A DNA stretch of 64,000 nt from assembly GCA_019787685.1 (NCBI GenBank), contig JAHNUO010000008.1, positions 682,001-746,000 of the forward strand, written 5' to 3'. The notes under the pieces were generated by a model, which saw nothing but the letters and a program-made list of their open reading frames with translations, ran no database searches and was not told the origin of the DNA. The position numbers and the translations under genes were made by a program. This DNA is from Chiua virens. Its lineage: Eukaryota > Basidiomycota > Agaricomycetes > Boletales > Boletaceae. This document shows, piece by piece, positions 29,573 through 44,100 of this stretch. Position 1 is the first letter of the stretch. Each line of letters starts with the position of its first letter.

Positions 29573-31163
29573 CTATGTATTAGTGTCCATCTTGATCAGA
29601 TTCAAGTCGGCATCGTCAAACAGAGTAGTACTTTTGTCTGCAACGTCTGCAAGTTCCATCGAGGCTAACAACGCATCAAGGTCCGGTGAGACCACGAATC
29701 TCTTGCTGATCTCGCCAAGGACGTGAAGGTTTTTGTTTTCCATGTCCAAGTGAACTGCTTGCTGCAGGAAAGAAGCTTGTGTGGCCTCTGAGACCTTATC
29801 GAAACGCGTGAGTTACGGCGCGCAAGAAGTGCGATAAGAAAGACCCCATACGTTGAGGACGATTCCGTTACCCAGTCGCATCCTGACAATCCCACTACGA
29901 TAAACCTCCATATGGCCAATGACGCCATCGACCTCGGGTAACTGTTTCGGCACTTCAGCACCAGCTTGGGTCCTCGGTATCGTAGATCCTGATCCTGATG
30001 GATCCGGGGACTTGACATCCGCAGCAAAGGATACCTTACGCTTTGAAGGCCCTGGATCGAGGGCGTCCACATCCATAGTCTCCTGATGGATCCGGAAGTT
30101 GGCATCGAGGTGGATACGAAGGTTGGAAAAGGTTCTGGTAACTGAAAAAAGTATAACCGTTCCTGTCGAATATCCTCCTGCAGACATGAGTTATACTTGT
30201 CCATGATTCAGGTGAGAGTACAGACCTCGGCCGTGGTTATTTGAGAGGCGAAATCCTCTATGAGATCTTCTAGATCTTCTTCTTCCTCACTCTGATCCAG
30301 ATCAAGCGCATTTGACGGGTCCACACTTTTAGCAGAGGGTCCTACGGATGGATTAATTTTATGTGGTGTAGAGAAAGGAGAAGTGTTACCTTGCTGGCTT
30401 GATGTGGGTGATAATGGAGCCTCTTCGATCTCTCTTATAACTCCTTTTCTTCGATCCCGTTGATTTTTTTGCAGCGTCTCCGGAGCCATCCAATCCATCT
30501 GCCGCACATTCACCATATCAATGATCTCGACACCCTCGTCTGGTTCTGAGTAAACCTCCTCATCACTCTCGACTTTTGGTGTCTGAGTCGTGCCTGCGAG
30601 TAGACTTTCGCGCTGTTTTTCCTTCTTCAACGTCGGCGCCGCCGAGTTTGACAAGTTGGCAGCCAAGGCTGACGACTTTGCAGATCCTTGTGGAACGACG
30701 GGCGTAAAATTGGTTCTTGACGCCCCGCGGCGGGCCGAGGTGCCAGCGAGGGCGGGGACCCATTGCGAAAGGACCGCTTGCGGTCATTTCGACTGGAGGT
30801 GGACGAGGCACAGCCCCTCTTCCCTCGCCCCCCCGACCTCCCCGACCTCTGCCTCTGCCACGGCCTCTGCCATCTCCCTTGTCCGAAGGCGGCGCAGAAG
30901 CCTGGGCGGGTTCCTAGGGCGGCGATCTATGCACATGCTAAGACAGATGGGACACTGCGTACCTGTTTGACTTCTCTGTGGATTCACTGCATAAGAATGG
31001 ACGAAAGAATGATCAATGGTGTCGCGTACTCTTTCTTTCTACGCGCTGATAAGGTCGGAGTGAACTTGAGCCTCTGAGTGCCTTGCCTGGTCACATCTGA
31101 CTGTTTCTTTGCGAGACTTGCTATGGCTTTTGGGCCAGTGGATTGTTCAGGGTTGTCGGACAT
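29573..31163 (-). CDS. RPC53: DNA-directed RNA polymerase III subunit RPC4 (Rpc53)
   Basis: Minus strand, ATG at 31161-31163 (MSDNPEQSTGPKAIASLAKK; an in-frame ATG lies 15 bases upstream), stop at 29573. After a basic N-terminus and a GRGRGRGRG tract come MTASGPFAMGP, EVYSEPDEGVEIIDMVNVRQ-MDWMAPETL and acidic linkers. The RPC4 C-terminal domain follows: LYFFQLPEPFPTF, GVIGHMEVYRSGIVRMRLGN, a Gly/Ser stretch, HLDMENKNLHVLGEISKRF and VVSPDLDALLASM. RPC4 with RPC5 forms the TFIIF-like heterodimer of Pol III used in initiation, termination and reinitiation. At 30754-30757 (a G4 run on plus) one base too many turns the expected GPALAGTSARRG into another frame, and the family frame returns at TNFTPVV. 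It is divergent from XPT1 with 88 bases between ATGs. Confidence 0.82.
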
Positions 31164-31251
31164 GCCAGTCGGTATCAACGCGACATATCAGTCACGTGTT
31201 TTTAATCAAGGATTGATCTGAAGAACGTTTACCTCCTCATTCTCGGTTGCA

Positions 31252-32408
31252 ATGGGCGACGAAATCAAGCACCTCCATGCCACCTACAACGACATCCACA
31301 AGATAATCAAGGACACCGCTGACAAGATTGCGGTGTTCAAGCCGACTTTGTTGGTCGCAATTGGTCTGTACTTGTCATCCACCGGAGATCAGTCGCATTG
31401 ACCAGTCGACTCTGGTTTAGGAGGAGGGTTGGTTCCATGCTCGTTCTGTCATGTGTACATCTTTATCTATTCCTGTTTTGCAGTGGCTTTTTCCCTGCCC
31501 GGGTATTGGTAAGCCTCTTCCGCTCTGCGGCATTGACGCCCATATGAACTTCGTCATCCTATATGTAGCGCACCTTCCTTAGAGATTCATCCACGAGGAA
31601 GAGCGTACCTATCCAAGCTATCGGCCTCTCGCTCTACGAGCCACTCCCGGGAACCACTGCCGAGCAGATAGGCACAGAAGTCATCCGCACGCAGTGGTTG
31701 TGAGTGTGTTCTCCTTCCTCGATCTCGAAAAGTCGCATATCCCGAATTCACAGGGGACCTGATCCCGGCAAGGTCTTGTTGGGCAAAAGAGTGGTCATTG
31801 TTGTGAGCAATCAGACCTCGAGGCGTATTATCTGATAAGAACTCTGCTTCATGTTCGCAGGATGAAGTCGATGATACGCGGAAAACTCTCCAGTAAGGCA
31901 CATCGGATAATCGGATCAATGTTCTTAAACTATGACTATTCGCAGGTACGCTCTAAAGGAACTCCAAAAGGATGTCGAGAAAGAGCTGCAGACACACCCA
32001 GAGTCCGAGCGCGAAGCTAACCGCGTAGAGTTCGCCGTCTTTGTCGTGCACAACAAGCTGAAGCCGAAGCTAGGGGTACTACCACCCGATATCCCGTGAG
32101 TGTTGTTCTCAGGGTTTAGTCTCACATGCTGAGTGAGATACTTTCCCATCAGGTATTTCGCTGGCGCCGAGGTTGGTGATGTGTGGTAAGAAATCAGTCG
32201 ACGGACTTGACGATGGAATTCTGATGGTTTCTCCTTTTGTCGCGTTTGCTTTCCAGGCTGGACTATCCATGGGAAGCTGCGTGAGTATCACTCTAGGACT
32301 TGTCGCGTCTGTCACATCACTGAGTACGTTTTCCTTGCTGTTAGGGATATCGAGGAACACGATAGACTAGCCGCCGAGGAAAAGAACACCGGTGGATGGT
32401 GGACCTGA
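31252..32408 (+). CDS. XPT1: Xanthine phosphoribosyltransferase
   Basis: ATG at 31252, stop TGA at 32406-32408, about six exons. The product reads MGDEIKHLHATYNDIHKIIK, then in later exons FFPARVL-RTFLRD..., VPIQAIGLSLYEPLPGTTAE, EVIRTQWL and the PRPP-binding loop KRVVIVDEVDDTRKTL. It then has FAVFVVHNKLKPKLG and the closing WLDYPWEAADIEEHDRLAAE. The order and spacing match yeast Xpt1 closely, including the YPWxAxDIEEH tail. It salvages xanthine (and weakly hypoxanthine or guanine) to the nucleotide with PRPP in the cytosol. No lesion was seen. Confidence 0.88.
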
Positions 32409-32849
32409 AGAGGCGTAATTTTATTTGATGACAAGCATACCTGGAATTTGTGTATCTAAACAAGGTCATGATAGAGTCTTGTGTATAGTTAGAGACATCC
32501 GGATGGGATATGCCAAGTTGGTGAATTGGCGGTGATCGACGAAGAAATCGCATGCGGAAGTGCGGTTCTTTGATTCCGCTTCGACACTGAGACTTTTTTT
32601 CGTACGCACGGTTTGGCGCTCTTTTCGAACTCCATCCGCGACCCGCAGTTTTCCGCGAGTCAGGCGTTGCGTAAGTACGTATTAACATCAAGCAGTGTTG
32701 TGTGGAGAAAGGCTCGAGTCTCTCACCCTGCTTGCCTTGCATAGTCGCCGCTCGCTTGCACCATTCATCTTGACTCTTGTTCGCATTCGAGTGCGTAACA
32801 ACACGTTGGCATTCGAATCAGCCCCACTGGTCCACGCAAACTTGCATCC
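32409..32849. other. Intergenic between XPT1 and mitoferrin
   Basis: 3' region of XPT1 followed by the mitoferrin 5' region. The minus-strand ORFs here are shadows without domains. No regulatory motif was identified. Confidence 0.5.
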
Positions 32850-34146
32850 ATGGCGGAGGAGGTCGAGTATGAAGGATTACCATCAAACGCGGGCCTTACG
32901 GTGCGCCGCTCCCTTTTTTTCGTGCGTGAAGAGCATCTTTGCTCATCTGTGGCACACAACTAGGTGAACATGTTGGCCGGCGCGCTGGTGAGTCATACCC
33001 ACGGCCAGTCGTCCCGGCGTCGCGCACGCTCGTCGGTCTGGGATCCCATTGTTGCGTTGTGATGCTCAACGTTTCCTTAGGCCGGTATAACGGAACACGC
33101 CGTCATGTTTCCCATAGACAGCATCAAGGCAGGTCGTGCCCTGGTGAAACGTTCTATTGTGACTCACTCGTGTGTCATTAGACGCGAATGCAGGTTTTCG
33201 CAGCCTCACCGGCAGCAGTGTACACGGGCATCGGAAACGCTTTTACTCGAATATCGTCTACGGAGGGAATGCGAGCGTTGTGGCGAGGCGTGTCGTCGGT
33301 GATTCTGGGCGCGGGACCTGCACACGCAGTCCATTTTGGAACTTACGAAGCAGTCAAGGAGCTTGCAGGTGGTAACAATGTTGGAAACCAGTGGATAGCG
33401 ACGTGTACGTGCTTCCCTCTTGATCTGCACTTTCCATCTCATCTCGTGGCGCTTGCACATTTACGCCTACTCACGCGCGTTTCCATACTACACAGCTCTC
33501 GCCGGCGCAGCTGCCACGGTCGCCAGCGACGCGTTGATGAACCCATTTGACGGTGAGCGTGCTTTTTGCACCCTTCGCGTTAATTTCGACCCAACCAATT
33601 TTGCTTACAGTTATCAAGCAACGGATGCAGGTACATCAATCTGAGTTCCGATCCGTCTTCACCGCGATCCGGGTGGTCCATCGTACCGAGGGTCTCAACG
33701 CGTTCTATGTGTCATATCCGACAACGTTGACCATGTCCATTCCTTTCACGGCCGTTCAGTTCACGGTCTACGAACAAATAAAAATGATGCTTAATCCCAA
33801 GGGGGAGTACTCGCCCGTGACACACATGATCGCAGGCGGTGTGGCAGGCGGTGTGGCCGCTGGTGTGACAACACCCCTGGATGTCGCCAAGACGCTCCTA
33901 CAGACGCGAGGCACATCCCAAGACCCTGAGATTCGGAGACTGGGTGGCATGGTGGACGCGTTGAGAGTCATTTGGAAACGGGACGGCTTGAAAGGGTTCG
34001 GGCGAGGAATTTCTCCGCGTATATTGACGCACATGCCCAGCAACGCCCTATGTTGGCTGTCGTACGAGTTTTTCAGTGAGCTTCTGCATATCGTTTATCT
34101 AGTTTGGTTCCTGACGTCGTGTGCAGAGGTCGCCATACGAGAGTGA
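32850..34146 (+). CDS. MRS4: Mitochondrial iron carrier, mitoferrin (Mrs3/Mrs4 type)
   Basis: ATG at 32850 (MAEEVEYEGLPSNAGLT), stop TGA at 34144-34146. Three carrier repeats are visible: [51 protein letters not shown] (read in two pieces across an intron); and MIAGGVAGGVAAGVTTPLDV-AKTLLQTRG. Each has the P-x-D-x-x-K/x motif, followed by the matrix helix and the second transmembrane helix (for example MRALWRGVSSVILGAGPAHA, and NAFYVSYPTTLTMSIPFTAV). VHFGTYEA and the YEQIKMMLNP region match mitoferrins, which import ferrous iron for haem and Fe-S assembly. About seven short exons. NBP35, another iron-pathway gene, lies 3 kb downstream. Confidence 0.85.
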
Positions 34147-34602
34147 TGGAGATTTATAGAGTTGACGAGTGTCTAATGAGCAAATTGACCATTGTCCGCA
34201 CGTGCTTTGTTCTTCATGATACAAATATCCGCATCAGCATTTTTCTCCCCATCTCAAACATCCTAGCCTAGACAAACACTTGTGACTGACTACACCGATG
34301 ATCCTCCAATGTCGATCTCCTTGATATAGGACGTTTTATAGCCATTTCTGTGGAAAACGCATTCGACCACCTGAGCCAGTCTGAGTTATCACGGATCCAA
34401 CTTACAACTTGAAAGGTGTTCAATTTAAGGGTAAGCTGCCGTTCTTTCTTTTACTGTCTGTCTGTTGAATGTTGTGAGTCTATTTACCAATTTTTGTGAA
34501 TGCATTTTCCACATTTGCAATGCGAATGAGGTGTAAACAGCCAAAGAGTATCTATACAAATGCATTGTCCGTTGCTTCCGAGGGTATTCTTTGGGTATCC
34601 GG
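34147..34602. other. Convergent 3' spacer, mitoferrin / FAD monooxygenase
   Basis: Two genes end toward each other here. Mostly AT-rich; no gene, repeat or RNA recognised. Confidence 0.5.
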
Positions 34603-36473
34603 CTAATGAAAGCCATTTGTCATTTGTTGACTTCTCTCCCTCAGCGCTCCCCACATCACCCACCAATCCTCAGCTGCCTCTCTCCCATGGTAGGCAAACA
34701 CCTCGCATATTTCGTCCCACTGCCAACGTAATCTGGTTTCGTCCCATCCCTTGTGACCTGCCACCATCATCTTCCTGAGAGCCTCGTCACGTGCATCCCT
34801 TGCCAGACCTGGAGGAACCCAGACAAACGCAAACGCCTTTGTCTCCTTGGAGAATATGACGTGCGCCCGGGGTTCGCGAACTTCCTGAAAGGCTTGAGAG
34901 AGGTGCGCGATTTGTTTCTCGGATTTGAGATACGTGAACAGTGTGGTGAGTACGCCGGCATCTTCAATGGGCATGCTACAGCTTTGTATACACATGGGCT
35001 TGAAATGCGATCAGTACGAATGGGGAATACACCCGATGAAAAAGCGTTACCCATATTGGAAATGCCGACTCGCTCATCACAATCAATCTCCCATACTCAT
35101 CCACCCAGTCCTCTGCAAACTCCCGGTGATAGAGTCGTTTACGTAGAAATGTGGGAATGCGGCTCATTAATCGTCGTAGCCTAGCAAGAAATAACCATAA
35201 ATACCCATATGATAATGTTGAAACGTTTGCTTACTTAGGTTCGCATGGTATTCTTATCTTGCTTCCTGCGACCGGCATATTATCATAAGCGACATTGTCA
35301 TCCACACGACCATCTGGATCAACCTCCGGCACGAATACAAGAACGGAGCACGTCTTCCCTTGATCCTGATGCATAATATTGATCAAAAAATGGAATCACG
35401 CGGATATTGACGGATCACGTACTGTCGTAAGTGCAAGTGCATGCCGATTATCACCTGTCCATATTTTATACTGTTCAAAGTAAGTAACCTAGCAAGTTAG
35501 AACGAGAGAGCGCCACGTGCATCAGGATCCTCTGGATTATATGCTGTGAATTCATATAATTCGGGGTCATCTTTTAAGAGGGCTCGTGGAATAGAACCGC
35601 TATTGCATAGTCAGCGATGTCATGTCAGCTGAGAAAATGGTCGGCTGACAGGTAAACGCAATGTCCTTCTGGAGTATCCTCCTCCATGGGGCCGTTTATT
35701 GTTTCCCTCACGACGCTCCGTGTACCGTCCGCACCAATGATCACATGTGCTGCCATTGTCCGGCCGTCGGACAGAATGATACGTGGCCGTCTTGGGTCAG
35801 GGCGGACAGAGGTGACAGTGCGCTGGAACTCAAAATGGACACCTGCTGTTCTTGCAGCATCGAAGAGAATTTGGCATAGATCCCGATACTGCGCGGTGAT
35901 TCAGGATGGAAGTCGGAAGTGTTGGAGCCCCGTAGCTAACCTGTATTACGAGATAATCGGCACCCGTCTCTTGGAGAACGTCTTCTCGCCATTCAAGGCA
36001 ACCAATCACGTGACCATCATCCACTGTGTTGGAAGTGGATAAGTTTGAGGGCGCGCGGAGGAGTATGAACACACTTGATAGGAACGTACTGGCACGTATG
36101 GACAGTCCATATTTCCTCAGCTGCTTTTCAAGACCCCATTCCATGAGAAGTTTGGTAGCATTCGGCGGAAGGTGAGCGCCACCCTTCCTCTGGAACACGA
36201 TCGAGGACTGTAAGACGGGAACTGACAGAGAGCGATAGGACAAGCAAACCTGACTAGGACCAGTGCCCTTATCAACGACTGTGACTCTGTGGCCGGATTG
36301 GCGCAACCTGAGGGCGGTAGCGAGACCAGTAACACCTTCGGATCGAAGTGAAGAGCTGGGATGGATGGCGGGGCGAATGACGAACCTGCGCCGATGATGA
36401 TAAAGTCAATCGGAAAGAGGACCTGTTTGTCGACCGTGGACATGGGGGTGAAGCTTGCTGAAGGGGGGGGCAT
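34603..36473 (-). CDS. FAD-dependent aromatic-ring monooxygenase (salicylate hydroxylase-like)
   Basis: Minus strand, stop TAG at 34603. Start is ATG at 36471-36473 (MPPPSASFTPM...) or the in-frame ATG at 36441-36443; the choice is open. The N-terminal FAD fold is VLFPIDFIIIGAG-VTGLATALRLRQSGHRVTVV, whose GxGxxG is completed by splicing. GGAHLPPNATKLLMEWGLEK, LCQILFDAARTAGVHFEF and then the second FAD motif VIIGADGTRSVVRETI (GD box) follow, with further exons bearing YEFTAYNPEDP and a Trp-rich C-terminal helix (GWDETRLRWQWDEICEVFAY). This is group A flavoprotein hydroxylase, using NAD(P)H and O2 on a phenolic or related substrate, probably cytosolic. The substrate cannot be named. Exon borders in 35150-35700 are approximate. 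Confidence 0.78.
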
Positions 36474-36545
36474 GAATGGGAGAGGGGAGAAGGGGGGGTG
36501 AGGGAGAGAGAAAGGGAGGGGGGGACGAGAGAAGGGAGAGTCGGT
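36462..36545 (+). promoter_or_regulatory. Long purine/G-rich tract at the monooxygenase start
   Basis: On the plus strand this run is almost all G and A, with G runs of 8, 4, 7, 3, 3 and 7, so the monooxygenase's non-template strand is a C/T tract. It spans the putative ATG at 36471-36473 and the sequence just upstream. Pyrimidine tracts are common in fungal promoters. The spacing could also allow a G-quadruplex. Confidence 0.55.
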
Positions 36546-37247
36546 GGGACTTGTTTAGAAGGCGGTCTTTGGACGGCTAGAGGTTGCGACACACGGGGAT
36601 GACGATAATTTTTTGATCCTAGCGAGGCTTCGCACGGCGAGCTTCGATGCTTGTGATGTGCATTCCTTCACCGGGTTTGCCTTGTTATGGTAGTGGTGAC
36701 ATAGTAGATGACCCTCGGTCACATTCAGGAATAATAAAATAAAAATAAAATAAATAGCGTGACTGCCGGGATGCCGCATGTGAGCCTTTCTTGTCCGTGT
36801 TGAAACTTGCGTGGATGACCCTCGAACGCCGCCTCCGCATCGTGGCACGTAAATGTGGTTGGTCCACATGGTGTCGGTTGACGAAGCCGGCGGGTTCAGC
36901 CTGCTCCATGATCTAGAAGCGCCATGGGATCACTAATCATTATTACTATGAACGTTCCTTCAATGAATGAATGGGAATGCGAGCGGACTCGAAATTATTT
37001 GTGCTGATGCCGTACTTTGTGGCATACTCCGAGAAAGTGCCGGTAAGCGAAAGATGAGATAGCGACAAAGTTTGCCGCCATCAGAAAATGGAGCGACGGT
37101 GTTCGACATTCTCCGTGATCTGGATCAGTCAATCTCACCACTGGCTCTTTCATTAACACGACCTTGTTTCATCTCATGTTTTGACTTCACGTGGTCAAAG
37201 AACGGTCAACCTAAAAAGGTAAACTAGTCTTTCGACTTGTCTTAATC
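36546..37247. other. Shared upstream region, monooxygenase / NBP35
   Basis: Divergent spacer of about 700 bases. It contains an AAAATAAAATAAAT-type A/T stretch at about 36735-36757 and no supported ORF (the minus-strand ORFs at 36555-36909 lack domains). Confidence 0.5.
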
Positions 37248-38319
37248 ATGTTCACCGCTGATCCCCTCTCTGTGCCCTCAAACGCACCCGAACACTGTCC
37301 AGTAATGTACAAAACACCCCTGAAAGACATCCACCCTAACCATCCATCCCGCAGGGCACAGAGTCCGAGCTCGCGGGCAAAGCTGACGCCTGCAATGGCT
37401 GTCCAAACCAACAGATCTGCGCTACCAACACCCCCAACGGCCCCGACCCTGCTCTCCCATTGATCCGTGATCGCATCCGTTCTGTAAAACACAAGATCAT
37501 CGTCCTCTCCGGAAAAGGCGGTGTCGGTAAATCTACCTTCACCGCCCAGCTCGCATGGGCGTTCGCCGCGGACGACCATCTCCAAACTGGCATCATGGAC
37601 GTCGATATCTGTGGCCCCTCTATACCCACCATCCTTGGTATCGCATCCGAACAGGTGCATGCCTCCTCCACCGGCTGGTCCCCTGTCTACGTCCAAGACA
37701 ATCTTGGCGTCATGTCGGTCGGATTCATGTTACCGTCGTCCCGTGATGCGGTCATGTGGAGGGGACCGAAGAAGAACGGTCTTATTGCTCAGTTTCTCAA
37801 AGACGTCGATTGGGGCGATCTGGATTATCTCCTCATTGATACCCCGCCCGGCACCTCAGACGAGCACCTCAGCATCGTGCAATATCTCAAAGAGAGTGCG
37901 ATCGACGGTGCCGTGCTCATCACCACCCCACAAGAGGTGGCCCTACAAGATGTACGCAAGGAGATCGACTTTTGTCGCAAAGTTGGTGTGCCGATCCTCG
38001 GCTTGGTCGAGAATATGTCCGGTTTCGTATGCCCTAGCTGCAAGACCGAAAGTCAGATATTCAAACCAACGACGGGAGGTGCGGAGAGGCTCGCCAAGGA
38101 AACTGGCATCGAGTTGCTGGGCAAGGTCCCACTAGATCCCCGGATCGGGAAAAGTGCAGACTACGGTGTTAGTTTTCTGGATGATTACCCAGACAGCCCG
38201 GCTTCGACAGCGTATCTGAATATCATCGATCGTGAGTCTTCTGTCATCCTTTGTGACAACCCACACTCATCTGTGGAATAGGAATAAAGCGTATACTCGG
38301 CGACAGCCAGAAAGAGTGA
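37248..38319 (+). CDS. NBP35: Cytosolic Fe-S cluster assembly factor NBP35
   Basis: Three exons: 37248-37301, 37355-38231 and 38282-38319. Total 969 bases, 322 codons, all in phase. The N-terminal ferredoxin-like motif [27 protein letters not shown] has the four cysteines of Nbp35 (absent in Cfd1). The P-loop is [13 protein letters not shown], followed by [59 protein letters not shown] and the C-terminal CPSC in [13 protein letters not shown] that bridges the dimer with a 4Fe-4S cluster. It is a scaffold NTPase of the CIA pathway, acting with Cfd1 in the cytosol. No lesion seen. Confidence 0.92.
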
Positions 38320-38406
38320 CACCATCGACATTCCTTGCTCCAACTGTATCATTGTCTGTATGACATACGTGTATCATGATAACTATGCGCGATGTAATCG
38401 CTCGAC

Positions 38407-40660
<2,254 letters not shown>

Positions 40661-41176
40661 GAACGTATGGTACCCTCTATGGGACGCTGCAATCAACCCG
40701 ATCGACACCTGGTTGGTGAACGAGAGTACCTTTTTTTCATGTTGTTGTGTTCGTGGTGTTGATGTGAGCGTCGCCGAACTCGGGATCGACCACGATCCAT
40801 GTTCTCTGAAGCGGCGGAGGCGATGGGGGATGAGGACTGGTCGTCGCTGGTGTTGCTAGCCGGATTCGTCATGTTTCGGAACGAGAGGAAGGTTGCGGCA
40901 GGTTGCTTCCTCGTTTATGAATTGCCGCTGACACGCGGCCGGGTAATATCATAAGGCACCCTACCGGTGCAAGATGAACGACGGGATGTTAAGCCTTGGT
41001 TATAGGGCTAAAGGCTAAGGCGTTGATGTATGAGCAGTACACACAATCAGTAACACCACGGAGATAAAGGCAAGTTTGTCAATGTCATTTATAGTTCGTG
41101 GATATATAATCTACCATAATGCTACAGCCTTTTAAAACAACCCTCTCGGTACTCACGACCTGGTCTTCGTTGTGAG
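40661..41176. other. Intergenic between the SLT2-type kinase and symplekin
   Basis: Both neighbours run leftward, so this is the kinase promoter and symplekin 3' end. Minus-strand sequence at about 40720-40871 could hold a leading exon of the kinase (see kinase entry). No other feature was recognised. Confidence 0.45.
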
Positions 41177-44100
41177 TCATGCCATGGTCAGGACAGGGTC
41201 GACTGGTGTCGACGGCGTCGGCGGCGTGTGGTCGTCTTCCCCAAATATGTCCAAAAAACCTGCCACACGAGCCTTGTTTCCCGCCTTCTTAGTCACATAC
41301 TCCCGCAAGCCCGACTTCAAGCTAGGCTGTTTATCCACAAGTTCCCGGAGCTGCTCCTTGGGCAATTGTAGGAGTGCTCCAAAACTTGCGGGAGCGATCA
41401 CCTTTGCACACCGGATGAACCCTTCCCACAAGTGAGGATTTTGCCATATTTTCTTCGTAATCAGACGAGAGAGTAGGGTGGTCGAAACAAAGGCCACCAG
41501 TGATTTGTAGGTTGTTACCGCTTGGATCACCTAGCACAAGTTACTATTGAATCACTAGCATTGGTCGCTTTCCAAACAACGTACCGTCCGAAGGAACAAA
41601 ACAGGTAACATAGGTTCATCGACTATTTGTTGCATCACCACAGCGAGAATTTCGGATCGGAAAACATCCGTCATAGAGAAGCAGATACCGATTGCTGAGA
41701 AAACACAGAATTAGAAAAATGAAGGCGGACATGAAGACAGAATACGAACCTTCGATGGCACTCTTGAGTCCAATCTCCTTCTCGGACTCATGAAGTAAGA
41801 CCATCAATTCTGCCGGAGTCAGCAACTCGCTTTGCCGGACCCGAGGTAGATTTGAGGTCACGCTCCCAAACGTTTGTGGTGGGGTTGTCACGACGGAGCT
41901 AAATACAGAACGAACCAGATTCTTGGGCTCCTGCTGACCATTGAGTATCGAAACTATTCGAGGAAGATGGCGCATGATGTCCGCCTGCAGCATTCTTTAG
42001 TTACCGAAAAAAAGGTGCGAGTGAGCTTTACCTTGTCCATTTCCGCAATGATCGGGACGAGAAAGCGTGCGTCGAGATCGCGCTCGCTAATAAGCCCTTT
42101 GACCAAGGCCACAAGTTGGGCGCTGGGCCTGCCATGCTCCGTGAAGATAGTGAGCACTCTGAGGGCGAGAGATTCAGAGCCTGGAGGGCAGGTCCGCATG
42201 AGGGTAAGCAATTTGCCATTACTTGATCCCAAGGATTTGATGAGAGCGGTGATCAAATCGTGGATTGCTTCCTGAACGGAAATGTCCATTTGAGCGTAAG
42301 CGGAAAATATTCTGGGAGAAAAAATAATTTCAGTGCAGTATGCCGCAAGAGGCAAAAAGGGACATACTCATCCAGGAATTCCGGAACTTTGACGGACAAA
42401 GCAAAGAGTAACTCAACATGTTGGAGGACAAGGGATTTGTCAGCTGGCAAATCAATCTCTTCGAACAGGTATGGCGTTTGTATGAGCTCTTCGGTTGGCA
42501 GCTGTCCATCTTCCATATTCTCGTCATCTTCACTCCCATTGGTTATGGTTTTTGGACCCTTCGGTGGGCGCTGTTGCAAACGACGAAGTATCTGGAGCGC
42601 AAAGTCGCGTATCATGCTATCCATGGGTTCAGCGCCTGGCACCCATCGCCTTACGGTATTGATCGCAGCGCGACGTGTGACGGATTCTGCGCGGGGCGCC
42701 CAAAATGTACGTCAGAGACATAAACTTTCACGAGAATGCCATACCTGGATGTGTCGTTAGATCCAATAAGACACGCAGTGCTTCCAATCGTAGCGAGGGA
42801 CGCTCAAGGACGAATTCGCGCAGACTCGTGAACCCCACATGCATTCTATTTGGCATGTGTTAGTGCGGTTATTAGACTTGGCATCGATAGAGCCTACTTT
42901 TCAGGGTCGACGGAGAGGTCACGTAAAAGATCCAGAACATCCGAGGGTATGGAGGGTAGGTCAAGGAGAAATTTGGCAAATGCCTTATCTTTGTTGTCCG
43001 GTTTCCCTTCTGCCTTGCTTTCCAGGATGGTTTGATACGAGGAGACCAATTGGTTCAGCCACGAATCATAGTTAGGTCGCTGATCGTTTGAGGTGAGCTG
43101 AATGGAGGTCTCCAGTGAAACAAACCATACCGAATTGGATCCATCACCCATTTTTATCCGATCATTATACCACTCTTCGTTCATCCATGCTGTAGCGAGG
43201 CGTAACCTAAATGAGCATGTCAGCAATAAATCGCCACATGAATGGTAGTCACTTACCTTGATGGGAAGTCCATCATAATGTAGTCACAAAGTACTTGCCG
43301 TAGCTTGTCTTGTCGTGAAGAGAAATCCGCTGATTGTTCCTCCTCTTCAGCTGACTTATCCCCGTTTTGTGTTGGGTCCGCAGCAGGCTCAGTGACGCGA
43401 GTTATCATTCGGATCATAACCAACATCCATATATCATCAGAAAGAGCGCCAGCAGAAAATGCATGGGACGCCTCTTGTAGTTCTTGCCCACCGTCACATA
43501 TGCGATCGACAGCTGAGCGCATGAGAGCGACTCGGTCATCTTCCATTTGCTCTTTGGGCGATGGTAGTTTGAAGTCCGTCAAATCAAGGCTGAGTGCAAC
43601 TTCGGGAAGTTCTGGGACCGCTTCCTCTTCATCCATAACTTCTGCACCTCCGGAAAGCTGTCGGAAATTTGTCTGAATAGAGCGAGGATCGCATAGGGAG
43701 TCACTCACAGCTTCGTTCAGTCGATCAGGCTCATATTCCACTTCCTCTTCGTCGATGTCCATCTTAAGGGGATCAACCGGCTCATCCTTGAGAGGTGGTG
43801 TTTCCGAGACGGACGTGGATTCAGCCGTGGTGCCGTCTGGTGATTGTGAAGCCGCCCCCGGTGCCTCCTCCCTGCTCTGCCTATACGCCTGAACCAAATT
43901 GACTAGAGCAGGCTCCGTGAACGCTTGCAAGTTGGCAACAATGAGATCCGTCACAAGCGCAATAGGCAACGTCGTAAAGTCAAACGAGGCAAGGAACGCG
44001 GTTGAATTGGCTGGAGCGTTGTCGACCTCGATCTTGAGACGCTTGGCATCTGCGGGTTGGTCAGCAGCTGGGCCAATAGGTAGGGGGCGTTTTTTCATGG

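Noticed and set aside
32341..32967. ORFs on both strands between XPT1 and mitoferrin
   Set aside because: Overlap known gene ends and 5' region; no domain.
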